Source: 55-13 sp037190145 (GTDB taxonomy: Bacteria > Armatimonadota > Fimbriimonadia > Fimbriimonadales > Fimbriimonadaceae). Taken from it: a DNA stretch of 64,000 nucleotides. Where the stretch lies: positions 1 through 64,000 of the forward strand of contig JBBCJU010000011.1 in the NCBI GenBank assembly GCA_037190145.1, written 5' to 3'. The position numbers were made by a program, and so were the translations under genes. Shown here piece after piece: positions 8,369-16,647 of this stretch. The notes beneath the pieces are model-generated. The model was not told the origin of the DNA, did not search any database, and worked only from the letters and a program-made list of their open reading frames with translations. Every line of letters starts with the position of its first letter. Positions within the stretch are counted from its first letter, which is position 1.

Positions 8369-8571
8369 TTCAATGTTCCTCGTGCGGTAAGACCCTCGAT
8401 AAAGTTCCTTCTTGGCTGTCCGGCGCCAGCATCGCTTTTGTTTGCAACAACTGCCCAAATCGCCAGGCCAAGAATATTGCTCTTCTCAGCTTAGAGTCTG
8501 AAGTTCCTAAATCAGCCAAAGAGGATGATGAAATGGAAATGGAGACTGAAGACGAAGATTCCGAGGACTAG
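8365..8571 (+). CDS. Small zinc-ribbon protein with acidic tail
   Basis: 68 residues. Two CxxC pairs, CSSC at 4-7 and CNNC at 27-30, form a treble-clef or zinc-ribbon knuckle; the last 25 residues are strongly acidic (EDDEMEMETEDEDSED). The start overlaps the stop of the upstream membrane protein (ATGA), indicating a two-gene unit. The domain could bind nucleic acid or a protein partner, with the acidic tail acting as a spacer or regulatory region; that is inference. It converges on the next gene with a 4-bp overlap of stop codons. Confidence 0.7.
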   Translation: MIQCSSCGKTLDKVPSWLSGASIAFVCNNCPNRQAKNIALLSLESEVPKSAKEDDEMEMETEDEDSED

Positions 8572-8831
8572 GCCGCTCTCGGCCGTGCGTTTAAGCATAC
8601 AAAGTGCTTAGGCGTATGCTGAATCCCAAGTTCACAGGCGCATTGTAGTCGGAGCTCATAGGGCGTCCAATACGATGTATCCAGTAGAGTTACGTGCGCC
8701 TTCATTTCTCCTTGTTCAAACCAAACAGAAGCATCCACCACATCGGGCTGGGTCAGTAGATACTGCTCCGTCACCTTAGGATCAACTTTGCGAGAAATGA
8801 ACGCTGGCTGCACAAATAGGAGTATTGGCAA
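8568..8831 (-). CDS. Small protein resembling the C-terminal lid of AMP-forming ligases
   Basis: 87 residues from a TTG start preceded by GGAACGGAG. The body (VTEQYLLTQPDVVDASVWFE...KAHVTLL...TPYELRLQCACELGIQHTPKHFVCL) follows the order of the small C-terminal domain of acyl-CoA synthetases and adenylation enzymes: E-x-x-L-x-x-P-x-V-x-D-A-x-V, then a strand, then an EL-x-x-x-C helix and P-x-x-F/I. The catalytic lysine of that domain is not obvious. It may be a stand-alone relic or a regulatory module. Low confidence in function, moderate that it is coding. Confidence 0.45.
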   Translation of the reverse strand: MPILLFVQPAFISRKVDPKVTEQYLLTQPDVVDASVWFEQGEMKAHVTLLDTSYWTPYELRLQCACELGIQHTPKHFVCLNARPRAA

Positions 8832-8866
8832 CTCCGTTCCTATTATTTAGGTCAATCTAAACTTTA

Positions 8867-9700
8867 TTACGGAGTTTGAATACCAAGGCTTTCTTCGCGA
8901 GACAACATCTTTACGACCCAAGTGTCACCCAAGTCCTCGGATTTCACATAACCTTCGGCCTTTCTCGCTTCTTCTTCGGAATCAAAAACTCCAAACATTG
9001 CAGAACCAGATCCAGTGAGGCCTGGCATTTGGCCTCCGAATCGGCCAATGCGTTCGATTACATCGTTACCGTGGCAAATCACTCGCTCAAAGTCGTTATA
9101 TTGACGATCACTCTCAGGAAACTCTTCGAAGTGGTAACTCACTGAATCCAACTTCGCGTACATCTCCGGCGTTGAGTAGCTGTATGGAGGTTTGACCACC
9201 AAGACCCACTTCGCGGGGCGAGGATCGGGCAAAGGCGTCAGCTTTTCTCCATAGCCTTCACCTCGGGCTTTGCCCCCCACCAGGAAGAAAGGAACGTCGG
9301 AACCTACTGCCTGAGCCACCGCAAAGGCGTCTAGCTCACTAAACCGCTCTGGAATCAGATGGCGAACTGCTCGGATGATGGCAGCGGCATTGGAAGATCC
9401 ACCCCCCAGACCTGCCATGATCGGAATTCGTTTGGCAACCCTAATTGCCATTTTGGGCAAGTCCGTAAACTCAGCCATCAATCTTAAGGCTTTCGTGACG
9501 GTGTTGTTTTCAGGAATCTGGATTCCAAAAAACTCGACAAAGGTTCGGTCCGAATTCAAATTGATTGTGACCTCATCGTGAAGGTCAATCGCTTGAAAAA
9601 TAGTTCGGAGTGGATGATATCCAACGGAGTCTTTGGGGCCCACGGCAAGGAATAGGTTTATCTTGGCGGGACAACTGACGTTCAAAACCATCGTAGACAT
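8867..9700 (-). CDS. ispE: 4-diphosphocytidyl-2-C-methyl-D-erythritol kinase
   Basis: A GHMP-fold kinase of the non-mevalonate (MEP) isoprenoid pathway that phosphorylates the 2-OH of CDP-methylerythritol with ATP. The N-terminus has the diagnostic PAKINLFL; the glycine-rich ATP loop is PIMAGLGGGSSNAAA (about 88-102); VGSDVPFFL follows and LTGSGSAMFGVF is the third GHMP motif. The 277-residue length is normal. The ATG at 9700 gives the N-terminus STMVLNVSC; an ATG three codons later (9691) has TAATGT ending 5 bases upstream and would match the leaderless pattern. It is divergent from galT. Confidence 0.95.
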   Translation of the reverse strand: MSTMVLNVSCPAKINLFLAVGPKDSVGYHPLRTIFQAIDLHDEVTINLNSDRTFVEFFGIQIPENNTVTKALRLMAEFTDLPKMAIRVAKRIPIMAGLGGGSSNAAAIIRAVRHLIPERFSELDAFAVAQAVGSDVPFFLVGGKARGEGYGEKLTPLPDPRPAKWVLVVKPPYSYSTPEMYAKLDSVSYHFEEFPESDRQYNDFERVICHGNDVIERIGRFGGQMPGLTGSGSAMFGVFDSEEEARKAEGYVKSEDLGDTWVVKMLSREESLGIQTP

Positions 9701-9769
9701 TATGATCTAGCGAGGATGCGGAAGGTCGGACTCCAGAGAGATTGAACGTGCCAAACTATCAATTGCCCC

Positions 9770-10777
9770 ATGAACTTTGAACAAGCCCCTCACCGACGTT
9801 TCAATCCTTTGCAAGGTGAATGGGTGTTGGTTTCGCCTCATCGCACACAGCGGCCTTGGCAAGGGCAACAAGAGGAAGCTTCAACAGAGAAGCGACCCGC
9901 TCACGATCCAGCTTGCTACCTTTGTGCTGGAAACGAGCGCGCCGGTGGACATAGAAATCCAAACTACTCGGGCACTTTTGTTTTCAAAAACGATTTCTCC
10001 GCTTTGCTGGACCAGGATGCGGGCGAACCGGAAAATGGCTTCTTTAAGGCCAGCTCTGTGAGGGGCGAGTGTCGAGTTATCTGTTTTTCACCTCGACATG
10101 ACCTCACTTTGGCAGAAATGGAGACCAACGAGATTCGTCAAGTGGTGGATACCTGGGCCGCACAGACCCAAGAGTTGGGTGAGAGGTTTAAGTGGGTTCA
10201 AGTCTTCGAGAATAAAGGGGCGATCATGGGATGTTCCAATCCTCATCCACATGGGCAAATATGGGCAAGCGATGTTTTGCCAAGCCTAGTGCAGAAAGAA
10301 GATGCCGAGCAGCGGCACTTTTTCCATACGAACGGAGAGCCGCTTTTGGCAAGAACCGTGATGGAAGAATTGCGAGATGGGCGCCGAGTGGTGGAGGAGT
10401 CAGACCATTGGGTGCTGGTTGTTCCGTTCTGGGCAACTTGGCCGTTTGAGTACCTACTGCTACCAAAGCGGAATGTACAACGAATGCCTGATTTAGCCGC
10501 TGAGGAACGAGAAGATTTAGCCGCAATTCTGAAAAAAGGATTGATGAGGTACGACGCACTTTTCCAAACCAGCTTCCCTTACACCATGGGCTGGCACGGA
10601 GCCCCCACGGATGGAGAAGATCATCCTCATTGGACACTACATGCCCACTTTTATCCACCCTTATTGCGCTCTGCAACGGTGAAGAAATTTATGGTTGGGT
10701 ATGAGATGCTTGCCGAGCCTCAGAGAGACTTAACTCCAGAACAGGCTGCGGATCGGCTGCGGAGTTCGGTTCTTTAG
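9770..10777 (+). CDS. galT: Galactose-1-phosphate uridylyltransferase
   Basis: Leloir-pathway enzyme exchanging UMP between UDP-glucose and galactose-1-phosphate. It belongs to the HIT superfamily; the nucleophilic histidine lies in NPHPHGQIWA (H159, H161). A zinc site is suggested by C49-x-x-C52 and the histidine at HNPNY. The C-terminal HPHWTLHAHFYPP motif is also typical. 335 residues is the normal length. galK and galE are not adjacent. It pairs functionally with the GH35 beta-galactosidase at 28.7 kb. It converges on the pilin-like cluster with a 6-bp gap. Confidence 0.95.
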   Translation: MNFEQAPHRRFNPLQGEWVLVSPHRTQRPWQGQQEEASTEKRPAHDPACYLCAGNERAGGHRNPNYSGTFVFKNDFSALLDQDAGEPENGFFKASSVRGECRVICFSPRHDLTLAEMETNEIRQVVDTWAAQTQELGERFKWVQVFENKGAIMGCSNPHPHGQIWASDVLPSLVQKEDAEQRHFFHTNGEPLLARTVMEELRDGRRVVEESDHWVLVVPFWATWPFEYLLLPKRNVQRMPDLAAEEREDLAAILKKGLMRYDALFQTSFPYTMGWHGAPTDGEDHPHWTLHAHFYPPLLRSATVKKFMVGYEMLAEPQRDLTPEQAADRLRSSVL

Positions 10778-10783
10778 GCAAGT

Positions 10784-11371
10784 CTAACGAACGGTGGGTT
10801 TCCCATCTGCACCCATCGCTTTCAGCATCGTATCCTTTACCGCCTGGGCATGACCGTCTAGAAAACCAATCATGTTAGTGGCCCTCTCCCCAGTTCCATA
10901 CCTCCCGGGGTTGGGCAGTGATTCCAAACCGGAGCTGGCGTTGCGTGAGAGCAGGGTGCCATCGAAGATCGTCGCTCGATAGGCAGGGTCGGGGAACTCT
11001 GAAACTTTCTTCAGACTGAACTCTTTTCGAAAAGCAAAACCGTAGTCGGATGAATCGTTTGGAGTTGCCAGAGGCGACTTGAATGAATCAGGGTCAGCTA
11101 TGTAGGACACTGTCAGGTCCATCCAATGAGTGTCAGGGGGGAGGCGATCATTGTAATCTGCGGAGTACAGAATAAGACCCATTGAAGATTGCTTTACATT
11201 GTGGAGAGCAATTGTCTTTTGTGCAGCGAGTTTTGCTTGACTGAAGACGGGAAACAAGATCGCAGCCATGATGACCACTCCACCGCATCCGCACACGGCA
11301 AGAACTCCCAAGACGATCCAAAGAACATTGTTTTTTGACTTCGGGGGAACTTGATCAGGCGACACTTGCAT
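10784..11371 (-). CDS. Pilin-like membrane-anchored protein without prepilin cleavage site, copy 3
   Basis: 195 residues. One helix (about 16-43) ends in AAILFPVFSQAKLAAQK, the same segment that follows the cleavage motif in the true pseudopilins at 24.6 and 46 kb, but the G/A-FTLIE prepilin peptidase site is absent and a soluble basic N-terminus replaces it. The globular part carries NVKQSSMGLILYSADYNDRLP and, near the end, LSRNASSGLESLP and GFLDGHAQ, the DGH motif of these pseudopilins. It would be an inner-membrane protein with a periplasmic domain. Last gene of a three-paralogue run; 53 bp follow the previous stop. Confidence 0.7.
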   Translation of the reverse strand: MQVSPDQVPPKSKNNVLWIVLGVLAVCGCGGVVIMAAILFPVFSQAKLAAQKTIALHNVKQSSMGLILYSADYNDRLPPDTHWMDLTVSYIADPDSFKSPLATPNDSSDYGFAFRKEFSLKKVSEFPDPAYRATIFDGTLLSRNASSGLESLPNPGRYGTGERATNMIGFLDGHAQAVKDTMLKAMGADGKPTVR

Positions 11372-11424
11372 GTTGCAATGACGTTTCTAAATGTATAACC
11401 GTTGCGAGTCTTTTTGGGAACTTG

Positions 11425-12003
11425 CTACTTAACAACAGGTTTGCCGTTGGGAGCCAAGTCCTTTAACTTGCTATCAGCAACAAACTTTGCATGCCCGTCT
11501 ATAAAGCCAAAGATATTGCCCTTTTCTTTGCCTCCGTCATACCTACCCGGTTTAGGCAGGGATTCTAGACCGGAGTGAGCATTCCGCGTCAGCAAAGTGC
11601 TATCAAAGATTACAACTTGTTGGGCCGGCACCTCAAAGGAGGCAACCTTTTTTTGACTAAACTCGGCGCGAAAAGCGAAACCGTAGTCTGATTGATCCTC
11701 CGGAGTCGCGAGGTCAGAACGCAAGATGTCGTCACTCTTGATATACGGCTTCAATTGGTCCATCCACCGACTTGCGACGGGCAAATGATCATTGTGGTCG
11801 GCAGCGTACATTGCCAAAGCTGTCCCTATTTGTTTCACCTGCGAAAGAGCATGGGCCCTTCCGGCATTCTCGCCAGTGTGCCTCACAGGAAAGACAACCG
11901 CCAAGACAATAAGAACTCCAAGCAAGATGCAAACCCCGCTGAGTACAGCATTGACTTTCTTAAACTTAGCGTCTGTAACGGCTTTGGTAGTGGGTGTTTC
12001 CAT
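11425..12003 (-). CDS. Pilin-like membrane-anchored protein without prepilin cleavage site, copy 2
   Basis: 192 residues, clearly paralogous to the gene at 10784. One membrane helix (about 18-40, ending in VVFPVRHTG) follows a charged N-terminus with no prepilin motif. Shared blocks are QVKQIGTALAMYAADHNDHLP, YGFAFR, LTRNAHSGLESLPKPGRY and GFIDGHAKFV. The ATG has AAGGACAC just upstream, a Shine-Dalgarno suited to an internal operon gene; 16 bp separate it from copy 1. Function unknown; a periplasmic-facing role is inferred from topology. Confidence 0.7.
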   Translation of the reverse strand: METPTTKAVTDAKFKKVNAVLSGVCILLGVLIVLAVVFPVRHTGENAGRAHALSQVKQIGTALAMYAADHNDHLPVASRWMDQLKPYIKSDDILRSDLATPEDQSDYGFAFRAEFSQKKVASFEVPAQQVVIFDSTLLTRNAHSGLESLPKPGRYDGGKEKGNIFGFIDGHAKFVADSKLKDLAPNGKPVVK

Positions 12004-12019
12004 GTGTCCTTAACTCATA

Positions 12020-12598
12020 TTACTGGTGAAAACGATCTTGAGTTGCGCGGGCGCTGCCATTGGCAAAGGCAACGTTGTTCTTCCACGTTTCAAACTGTGG
12101 GTCGGTATCTGGCTGTAAGTGCCGCCCCTTCCTGGGCAACGAAGTTATTGGACCAACTGCATTACGAGAGAGAAGGATGGAATCAAAGATGAGCGGCATA
12201 CCCTCATCGGTCATTGCGGTTGCTATGGGTTTGCTGGTGAACTTATCGTTCATCGCGTACCCATACTGGTCTTGGTTGCTAGAATGGGTAACTGGACAAC
12301 CAATGGCTCCCACGTTTCCTTTAAGATATGGGAGCGTTACATCCATCCAGTTTGTGCTGGGAAGCGAGCCCATGTTGTCCAGAGCATACATAGCCTGAGC
12401 ATTAGCAAGAGCGCGTAGATTTTGGAGACATAGAGGTCCTTGGACGCCATGTTTAGCCCCTCGAAACTTCTCATAGACGCCAAAGATGATCATGCTTGGC
12501 AACCCGCAACACATGAAAAGTCCGAAGAGCCATACCCATTTGCTGTACTTGGGAATGGTTGGGGGATCCATCGGGCGTGCATCTTTTAAAGAATTCAC
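12020..12598 (-). CDS. Pilin-like membrane-anchored protein without prepilin cleavage site, copy 1
   Basis: 192 residues from a GTG start at 12598, chosen because TACGCT ends 6 bases upstream; an ATG eight codons earlier lies before that promoter. One helix (about 20-41), then LCLQNLRALANAQAMYALDNMGSLPSTNWMDVTLPYL, the equivalent of the Y-x-x-D-x-N/D block of the paralogues, a YGYAM block and LSRNAVGPITSLP. The DGH motif has decayed to FANGSAR. It is the most divergent and the first gene of the three-paralogue operon. Confidence 0.65.
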   Translation of the reverse strand: MNSLKDARPMDPPTIPKYSKWVWLFGLFMCCGLPSMIIFGVYEKFRGAKHGVQGPLCLQNLRALANAQAMYALDNMGSLPSTNWMDVTLPYLKGNVGAIGCPVTHSSNQDQYGYAMNDKFTSKPIATAMTDEGMPLIFDSILLSRNAVGPITSLPRKGRHLQPDTDPQFETWKNNVAFANGSARATQDRFHQ

Positions 12599-12624
12599 CT
12601 CAATAGCGTAAAGCAAAAGCAAAA

Positions 12625-12656
12625 AAGCGGCAACTCACTTTGGTGAGTTGCCGCTT
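12625..12656 (-). terminator. Rho-independent terminator of the orphan response regulator
   Basis: Perfect 14-bp stem AAGCGGCAACTCAC/GTGAGTTGCCGCTT with a 4-base loop. On the minus strand it is followed by a run of T, so it ends transcription coming from the gene that stops at 12670 and insulates the pilin-like operon. Confidence 0.92.
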
Positions 12657-12669
12657 AGGTTGATTGAAA

Positions 12670-13332
12670 CTAGGCCTTTTCTACAAGTCGCGACTTCACC
12701 GCTTTCATAGCGGCCTCTGTTCGCGAGTTCACTTGGAGGGCCTTCAGAATATTGCTGACGTGATTCTTAACGGTCTTCTCCGCAATCGAGAGCTTTTGAG
12801 CAATCTCCTTGTTGCGAAGCCCTTGGGCTACCAGGTCAAGAATTTCGGATTCTCGGTCACTCAAAACGTAGAGTTCGCTATCGTCCGTTTCATCATCCTC
12901 TTGAACTCGGCGGAAATCTTCCAGAACCTTGGTTGCAATTCGCGGGGTGATCTTGGCTTCCCCACGCTCTGCAAGACGGATCGCTTCGACAACGTCTTGA
13001 GGAGTACTGGTTTTAAGGAGATATCCCAGAGCACCGGCTCGGAAGGCTTCATAAACCGTGTCATCGTCTTCTTTAATGGTGAGGATGACGACTTGAATGG
13101 ACTTTTCCTTCTTAAGAACGGCACGAGTCAACTCAATACCATTCATGCGGGGCATATTAATGTCGGTGAGAAGAACATCAGGAGGATCAGCTAAACACAA
13201 ATCCAGCGCTTCCTGTCCATCCTTTGCCACACCAAGCACTTCACACTCGGGCATAAGCGTGAGCGTTTTTTGAAGGGCGCTTCGGTAAGCCGCCTCATCA
13301 TCTGCAATAACAACTCGGATCTTATCCGCCAT
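12670..13332 (-). CDS. Orphan NarL/FixJ-type response regulator
   Basis: 220 residues. Receiver domain with D11-D12, phosphoacceptor D57 in VLLTDINMP and the conserved T/K switch residues (VVILTIKEDD, GYLLKTS); C-terminal LuxR helix-turn-helix (LSDRESEILDLVAQGLRN, LSIAEKTVKNHVSNILKAL). No kinase is adjacent; it resembles the regulator at 3831 throughout. The start at 13332 gives the canonical MADKIRVVIADDE entry and has a perfect TATAAT 7 bases upstream. A longer in-frame opening upstream is not used. It is divergent from the ABC ATPase gene. Confidence 0.92.
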   Translation of the reverse strand: MADKIRVVIADDEAAYRSALQKTLTLMPECEVLGVAKDGQEALDLCLADPPDVLLTDINMPRMNGIELTRAVLKKEKSIQVVILTIKEDDDTVYEAFRAGALGYLLKTSTPQDVVEAIRLAERGEAKITPRIATKVLEDFRRVQEDDETDDSELYVLSDRESEILDLVAQGLRNKEIAQKLSIAEKTVKNHVSNILKALQVNSRTEAAMKAVKSRLVEKA

Positions 13333-13339
13333 AGGCGCG

Positions 13340-13345
13340 ATTATA
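13340..13345 (-). promoter_or_regulatory. -10 element TATAAT, leaderless-type
   Basis: Perfect TATAAT on the minus strand ending 7 bases before the ATG of the orphan response regulator. Confidence 0.65.
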
Positions 13346-13414
13346 CTGCAGGAAGCCCCCGAATCGAGACTACAGGTTGAAACTATGGCTGTAGCTGTCT
13401 CGTTTAACCACGTG

Positions 13415-13442
13415 TTGGCTTCTGAACTCCGAACGCTATAAT
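13415..13442 (+). promoter_or_regulatory. Promoter TTGGCT-16-TATAAT, leaderless-type
   Basis: TTGGCT (13415-13420) and TATAAT (13437-13442) are separated by 16 bases; TATAAT ends 8 bases before the ATG at 13451. This is one of the few local promoters with a recognisable -35 box. Confidence 0.65.
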
Positions 13443-13450
13443 GGAGTTTC

Positions 13451-14428
13451 ATGCCGATCTTAGAAGTTCGCGACCTAGAGGTTTCCTTTGGCTCAACAAG
13501 AATCCTTAGGGGAGTTTCGTTTGATCTGGAAGCGGGACAAACCTTGGGCGTGGTCGGTGAATCTGGTTGCGGGAAGTCGATGACCGGCTTTGCCATCATG
13601 GGCATGCTTCAAGCTCCAGGCAAGGTATCAGCGGGTTCCATTAAGCTAGAGGGCAAGGAGCTTGTCGGACTTCGAGAGCGGGAATACCGAGATATTCGCG
13701 GCGATCAAATTGCCTTGGTAATGCAGGACCCGTTCACTTCTTTGAACCCGATGATGCGAATCGGTGATCAGATTGCAGAAGCGTTTGTTCTCCACCAAAA
13801 TCTGAACTGGCGAACGGCAAGAGAACGAGCAGTGGAAATGTTGGGCAAGGTTGGCGTGCCTTCACCTGTGGCAAGTGCGCGCAAATATCCCCATCAAATG
13901 AGTGGAGGTCAAAGACAAAGAGTGGTCATCGCAATGGCCTTTGCCTGCAAGCCCAAAGTATTGATTGCCGACGAGCCTACTACAGCGCTAGACGTCACTC
14001 TTCAGGCTCAGATTCTTCGCCTCTTGCGTCAGTTGCAGGAAGAAGAAAAGACCGCAGTCATGATGGTGTCTCACGATATCGGAGCGATTGCCTCCATATC
14101 ACAGAGAATTGCCGTGTTCTATGCTGGACGCATTGTTGAGATCGGCCCCGCAGCCCAAGTTCTCCAAGAACCGGCTATGCCCTACACCAAGGCGTTACTC
14201 AACGCACTCCCGGATCCCAAAAAAGATCGCCTGGAGGCGATTAAGGGCCAACCTCCCGACTTTGCGACACTAGGAAAGGAATGCGCGTTTCGACCTCGAT
14301 GCCCCTATGCGATTGAGAGGTGTTCAGAGGAACCCGGACTGATCCAGTTAGGCGCAGACCATAGAGCCGCATGCTGGCGAGCGGAAGAGATTATGAAAAA
14401 AGACTCATTCCCTTCGAATGTAGGTTAG
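13451..14428 (+). CDS. Oligopeptide/dipeptide ABC transporter ATP-binding protein (DppD/OppD type)
   Basis: 325 residues. Walker A GESGCGKSM, Q-loop VMQDPFTSLNP, signature MSGGQRQRV, Walker B VLIADEPTTALD and switch histidine in MMVSHD are all present. The C-terminal extension with ALPDPKKDRLEAIKG and the cysteine-rich CAFRPRCPYAIERC block is specific to the oligopeptide subfamily and may bind an Fe-S cluster. It would energise peptide or similar solute import, but no permease or binding-protein gene is nearby. It is transcribed alone, divergent from the orphan regulator. Confidence 0.93.
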   Translation: MPILEVRDLEVSFGSTRILRGVSFDLEAGQTLGVVGESGCGKSMTGFAIMGMLQAPGKVSAGSIKLEGKELVGLREREYRDIRGDQIALVMQDPFTSLNPMMRIGDQIAEAFVLHQNLNWRTARERAVEMLGKVGVPSPVASARKYPHQMSGGQRQRVVIAMAFACKPKVLIADEPTTALDVTLQAQILRLLRQLQEEEKTAVMMVSHDIGAIASISQRIAVFYAGRIVEIGPAAQVLQEPAMPYTKALLNALPDPKKDRLEAIKGQPPDFATLGKECAFRPRCPYAIERCSEEPGLIQLGADHRAACWRAEEIMKKDSFPSNVG

Positions 14429-14431
14429 GAC

Positions 14432-14944
14432 TCATACCGTAACAACACAACCACACTGTAGTTCTATGGTGACGGGCGTTTGTTGTAATGTGCGACCATC
14501 TTTGCGGAAGTGGATGACATTTCCGGTTCTCGGATCAAAGGCGACAACATCCATCACGCCTTGGGCAAGATAGAAACTGGGACTTAGCTCCAAGTCTTTA
14601 ATCTCTGAACCTGGGGAAACGACTTCGATGACGGCTCCCGGGATAAGAGATGTCGCTTCTTGGGTTGGTTCAGGGCGGGTACAGAATATGGCAATATCAG
14701 GGCGTCGTACAGATCCATCTCCAAAGCGGATTGACATATCTTGGTACCTAAAGCAACCACAATTCGAATTCTCATTTTCTGATTTTTTAACTGATTGAGA
14801 AATCCGCTCGGCCTCCATCACATGAAGGGGAGAAGGGGAAAACTCCCAGATAGGCAATCCCTGGTGAACTTCCAACTTCACACCTGCTGCGTCAGCGTCA
14901 CTCATCGCTTTCATTACATCTGAGTCGGGCAGTTGGATACGCAT
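14432..14944 (-). CDS. Uma2-family putative PD-(D/E)XK nuclease
   Basis: 170 residues. RRPDIAIFC (P-D at 82-83) followed 24 residues later by AVIEVVSPGSEIKDLELSPSFYLAQGV is the Uma2 (DUF820) core, with the acidic residues D83 and E107 of a restriction-endonuclease-like fold; the later DVVAFDPRTGNVIHF hairpin also fits. Members are abundant in Cyanobacteria and related phyla and their biological role is unsettled. The N-terminal half is less typical and includes two cysteines (CGC, 62-64). It converges on the ABC gene with a 3-bp gap. Confidence 0.8.
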   Translation of the reverse strand: MRIQLPDSDVMKAMSDADAAGVKLEVHQGLPIWEFSPSPLHVMEAERISQSVKKSENENSNCGCFRYQDMSIRFGDGSVRRPDIAIFCTRPEPTQEATSLIPGAVIEVVSPGSEIKDLELSPSFYLAQGVMDVVAFDPRTGNVIHFRKDGRTLQQTPVTIELQCGCVVTV

Positions 14945-14981
14945 GTTTACATTGTTCCTTACGATTCACTTAAAACAAAGA

Positions 14982-16616
14982 TCATTCCGCTAGTTCAGAT
15001 GACTCAACTTCTTCAGCTAACTCTTCGAAATTGTCAACCGCATCGTTGGTGGGCTCAAGAAGTTGTAGTAGCTGAGGGGCAAGTGGTTTTGTTAGCTCAG
15101 GTTTTGTGAACTTGCGCATTTCCTCGTTCACTGGTTCTCGTAGTCGCTTAAGCGATTTTTCTGGGAACGATTTTTTTCCAGTAACACCAAGTTTCCTAAA
15201 CTCCAGCGCAGAGTTCAGTAGATTGCTCTGAATAGAGCCGACCGCTTGATTGTATGAGGTAGCAGCCTTTTCCAAACCATCTCCGATTCCCGCAAAATGC
15301 TCGACGGCGATCCGGATTCGATCCACCATTTCTTTGCCTAACTTCTGTATCTCATCAGCATTCTCGCGTAAGTTCTCTTGCCTCCAATCTAAGGCGACCA
15401 TGCGCATGACAGCAAAAAGAAGCGACGGGGTTGCGAGAATGATTTTGCGATCCCAGCCTCGGGTAGCGATTTCCGCATCCACTTCTTGAGCGGCGGATAG
15501 ACACGCATCTAGGGGGAGGAACATGATCACAAGCTCCGTGTTCTTGCTGCGCTCTGCGTAAGGCTTTTTCGCGAGGGCGTCGATATGCCCGCGCACATGA
15601 CCGGCATGCTCCTTTAGCTTGTCGGACCGAACTTTGTCATCTTCCGTTGTCATTGCTGCTTCATAGGCATCCAAGACAAATTTCGAATCAATCACGATCT
15701 CTTTATCGCCGGGCATTTTTACGATGAAATCAGGGCGAGTTGCACCTTCGTCGCCACCTTCATGTTGCTGAGAAAAATAGTGAAGGTTTTTGGCAAGACC
15801 AGCGGCTTCAAAAATCCGTTCTAGCAGCATTTCACCCGTCCTCCCTCGACTGGATGGGCCGCGAAGGAGGCCTCGAAGTTCATGGGTTGCCGCTTGTTGC
15901 TTTTCAATTCCTGAAACAAGCTGTTGAATTCTTTCTTCCGTCTTGACGTCTCGCTCTTGATGAGATTCCTCGAACTTTTTGAGGTGCTCCTCATACCCTC
16001 TTAAAGCTTCTGAGAGGGGCTTTACCAGTTCATCGATGGATTGCTTCCGTTGGGTTAACTCACTCTTGGCTTTCTCTTGCTCCGTCTCAAAGTTTGCCTT
16101 GGCAAGCTGCATAAAGTTCTGGTTATTGGCTTCCAGCGCTTTTCCAGCAATAGAGTCGAAGGCTTCTTTGAACTTGTCTTCAGCTTGACGGATCGTTGTT
16201 TCCAGCTCGGTTTTGCGTTCATCGTAGCTGCGACGTTCTGAGGCCAGTCTCTCATCAAAGTTTCTTCGCTCGGACTCTAATTGTTCATCAAAACTGCGCT
16301 TTTCTGATGCCATCCGCTCTTCCAGTGCTTTCGCATTGATGCGAAGCGACTCTAGTTCAGAGCGATACCCTTCCAACGATCGATCTTTCTGGACAAGCTC
16401 ATTTTCAAGTGTAGGAATCCGCTCGGCCCTAGCCCTAGCATCAGCTTGATCCGCAGATGCCTTTGCGACTAGTTCATTAAGGCGCTTAACTTCTGTCTCC
16501 TCAGCTTCTTTCTCCACTTGAAGAGCCGAAAGACGACTTTTGAGAAGAATGCTCGCTCCGACTGCACCCACTACTAACCCTACTAAAACGCCGATAAGGA
16601 TATCTATTCCAGACAC
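14982..16616 (-). CDS. rmuC: DNA recombination protein RmuC
   Basis: 544 residues from a GTG start. An N-terminal membrane helix (about 5-25, ILIGVLVGLVVGAVGASILL) is followed by a long coiled coil (about 30-235) and the RmuC nuclease-like core: RGRTGEMLLERIFEAAGL, RPDFIVKMPGDKEIVIDSK (PD...D-x-K) and LFAVMRMVALDWRQ. RmuC proteins limit inversion and recombination at repeats and have a PD-(D/E)XK-like fold. TATACT ends 7 bases before the GTG. It is divergent from prpB. Confidence 0.93.
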   Translation of the reverse strand: MSGIDILIGVLVGLVVGAVGASILLKSRLSALQVEKEAEETEVKRLNELVAKASADQADARARAERIPTLENELVQKDRSLEGYRSELESLRINAKALEERMASEKRSFDEQLESERRNFDERLASERRSYDERKTELETTIRQAEDKFKEAFDSIAGKALEANNQNFMQLAKANFETEQEKAKSELTQRKQSIDELVKPLSEALRGYEEHLKKFEESHQERDVKTEERIQQLVSGIEKQQAATHELRGLLRGPSSRGRTGEMLLERIFEAAGLAKNLHYFSQQHEGGDEGATRPDFIVKMPGDKEIVIDSKFVLDAYEAAMTTEDDKVRSDKLKEHAGHVRGHIDALAKKPYAERSKNTELVIMFLPLDACLSAAQEVDAEIATRGWDRKIILATPSLLFAVMRMVALDWRQENLRENADEIQKLGKEMVDRIRIAVEHFAGIGDGLEKAATSYNQAVGSIQSNLLNSALEFRKLGVTGKKSFPEKSLKRLREPVNEEMRKFTKPELTKPLAPQLLQLLEPTNDAVDNFEELAEEVESSELAE

Positions 16617-16623
16617 GATTGAT

Positions 16624-16629
16624 AGTATA
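16624..16629 (-). promoter_or_regulatory. -10 element TATACT for rmuC, leaderless-type
   Basis: TATACT on the minus strand ends 7 bases before the GTG of rmuC. It sits 18 bp from the plus-strand -10 box of prpB, so the two promoters overlap. Confidence 0.55.
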
Positions 16630-16647
16630 CAGGCGTCTATACGTGGG

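Noticed and set aside
14432..14944. Uma2-like gene as part of a restriction or defence system
   Set aside because: No methyltransferase, helicase or other defence gene is adjacent and the family is common outside defence islands.
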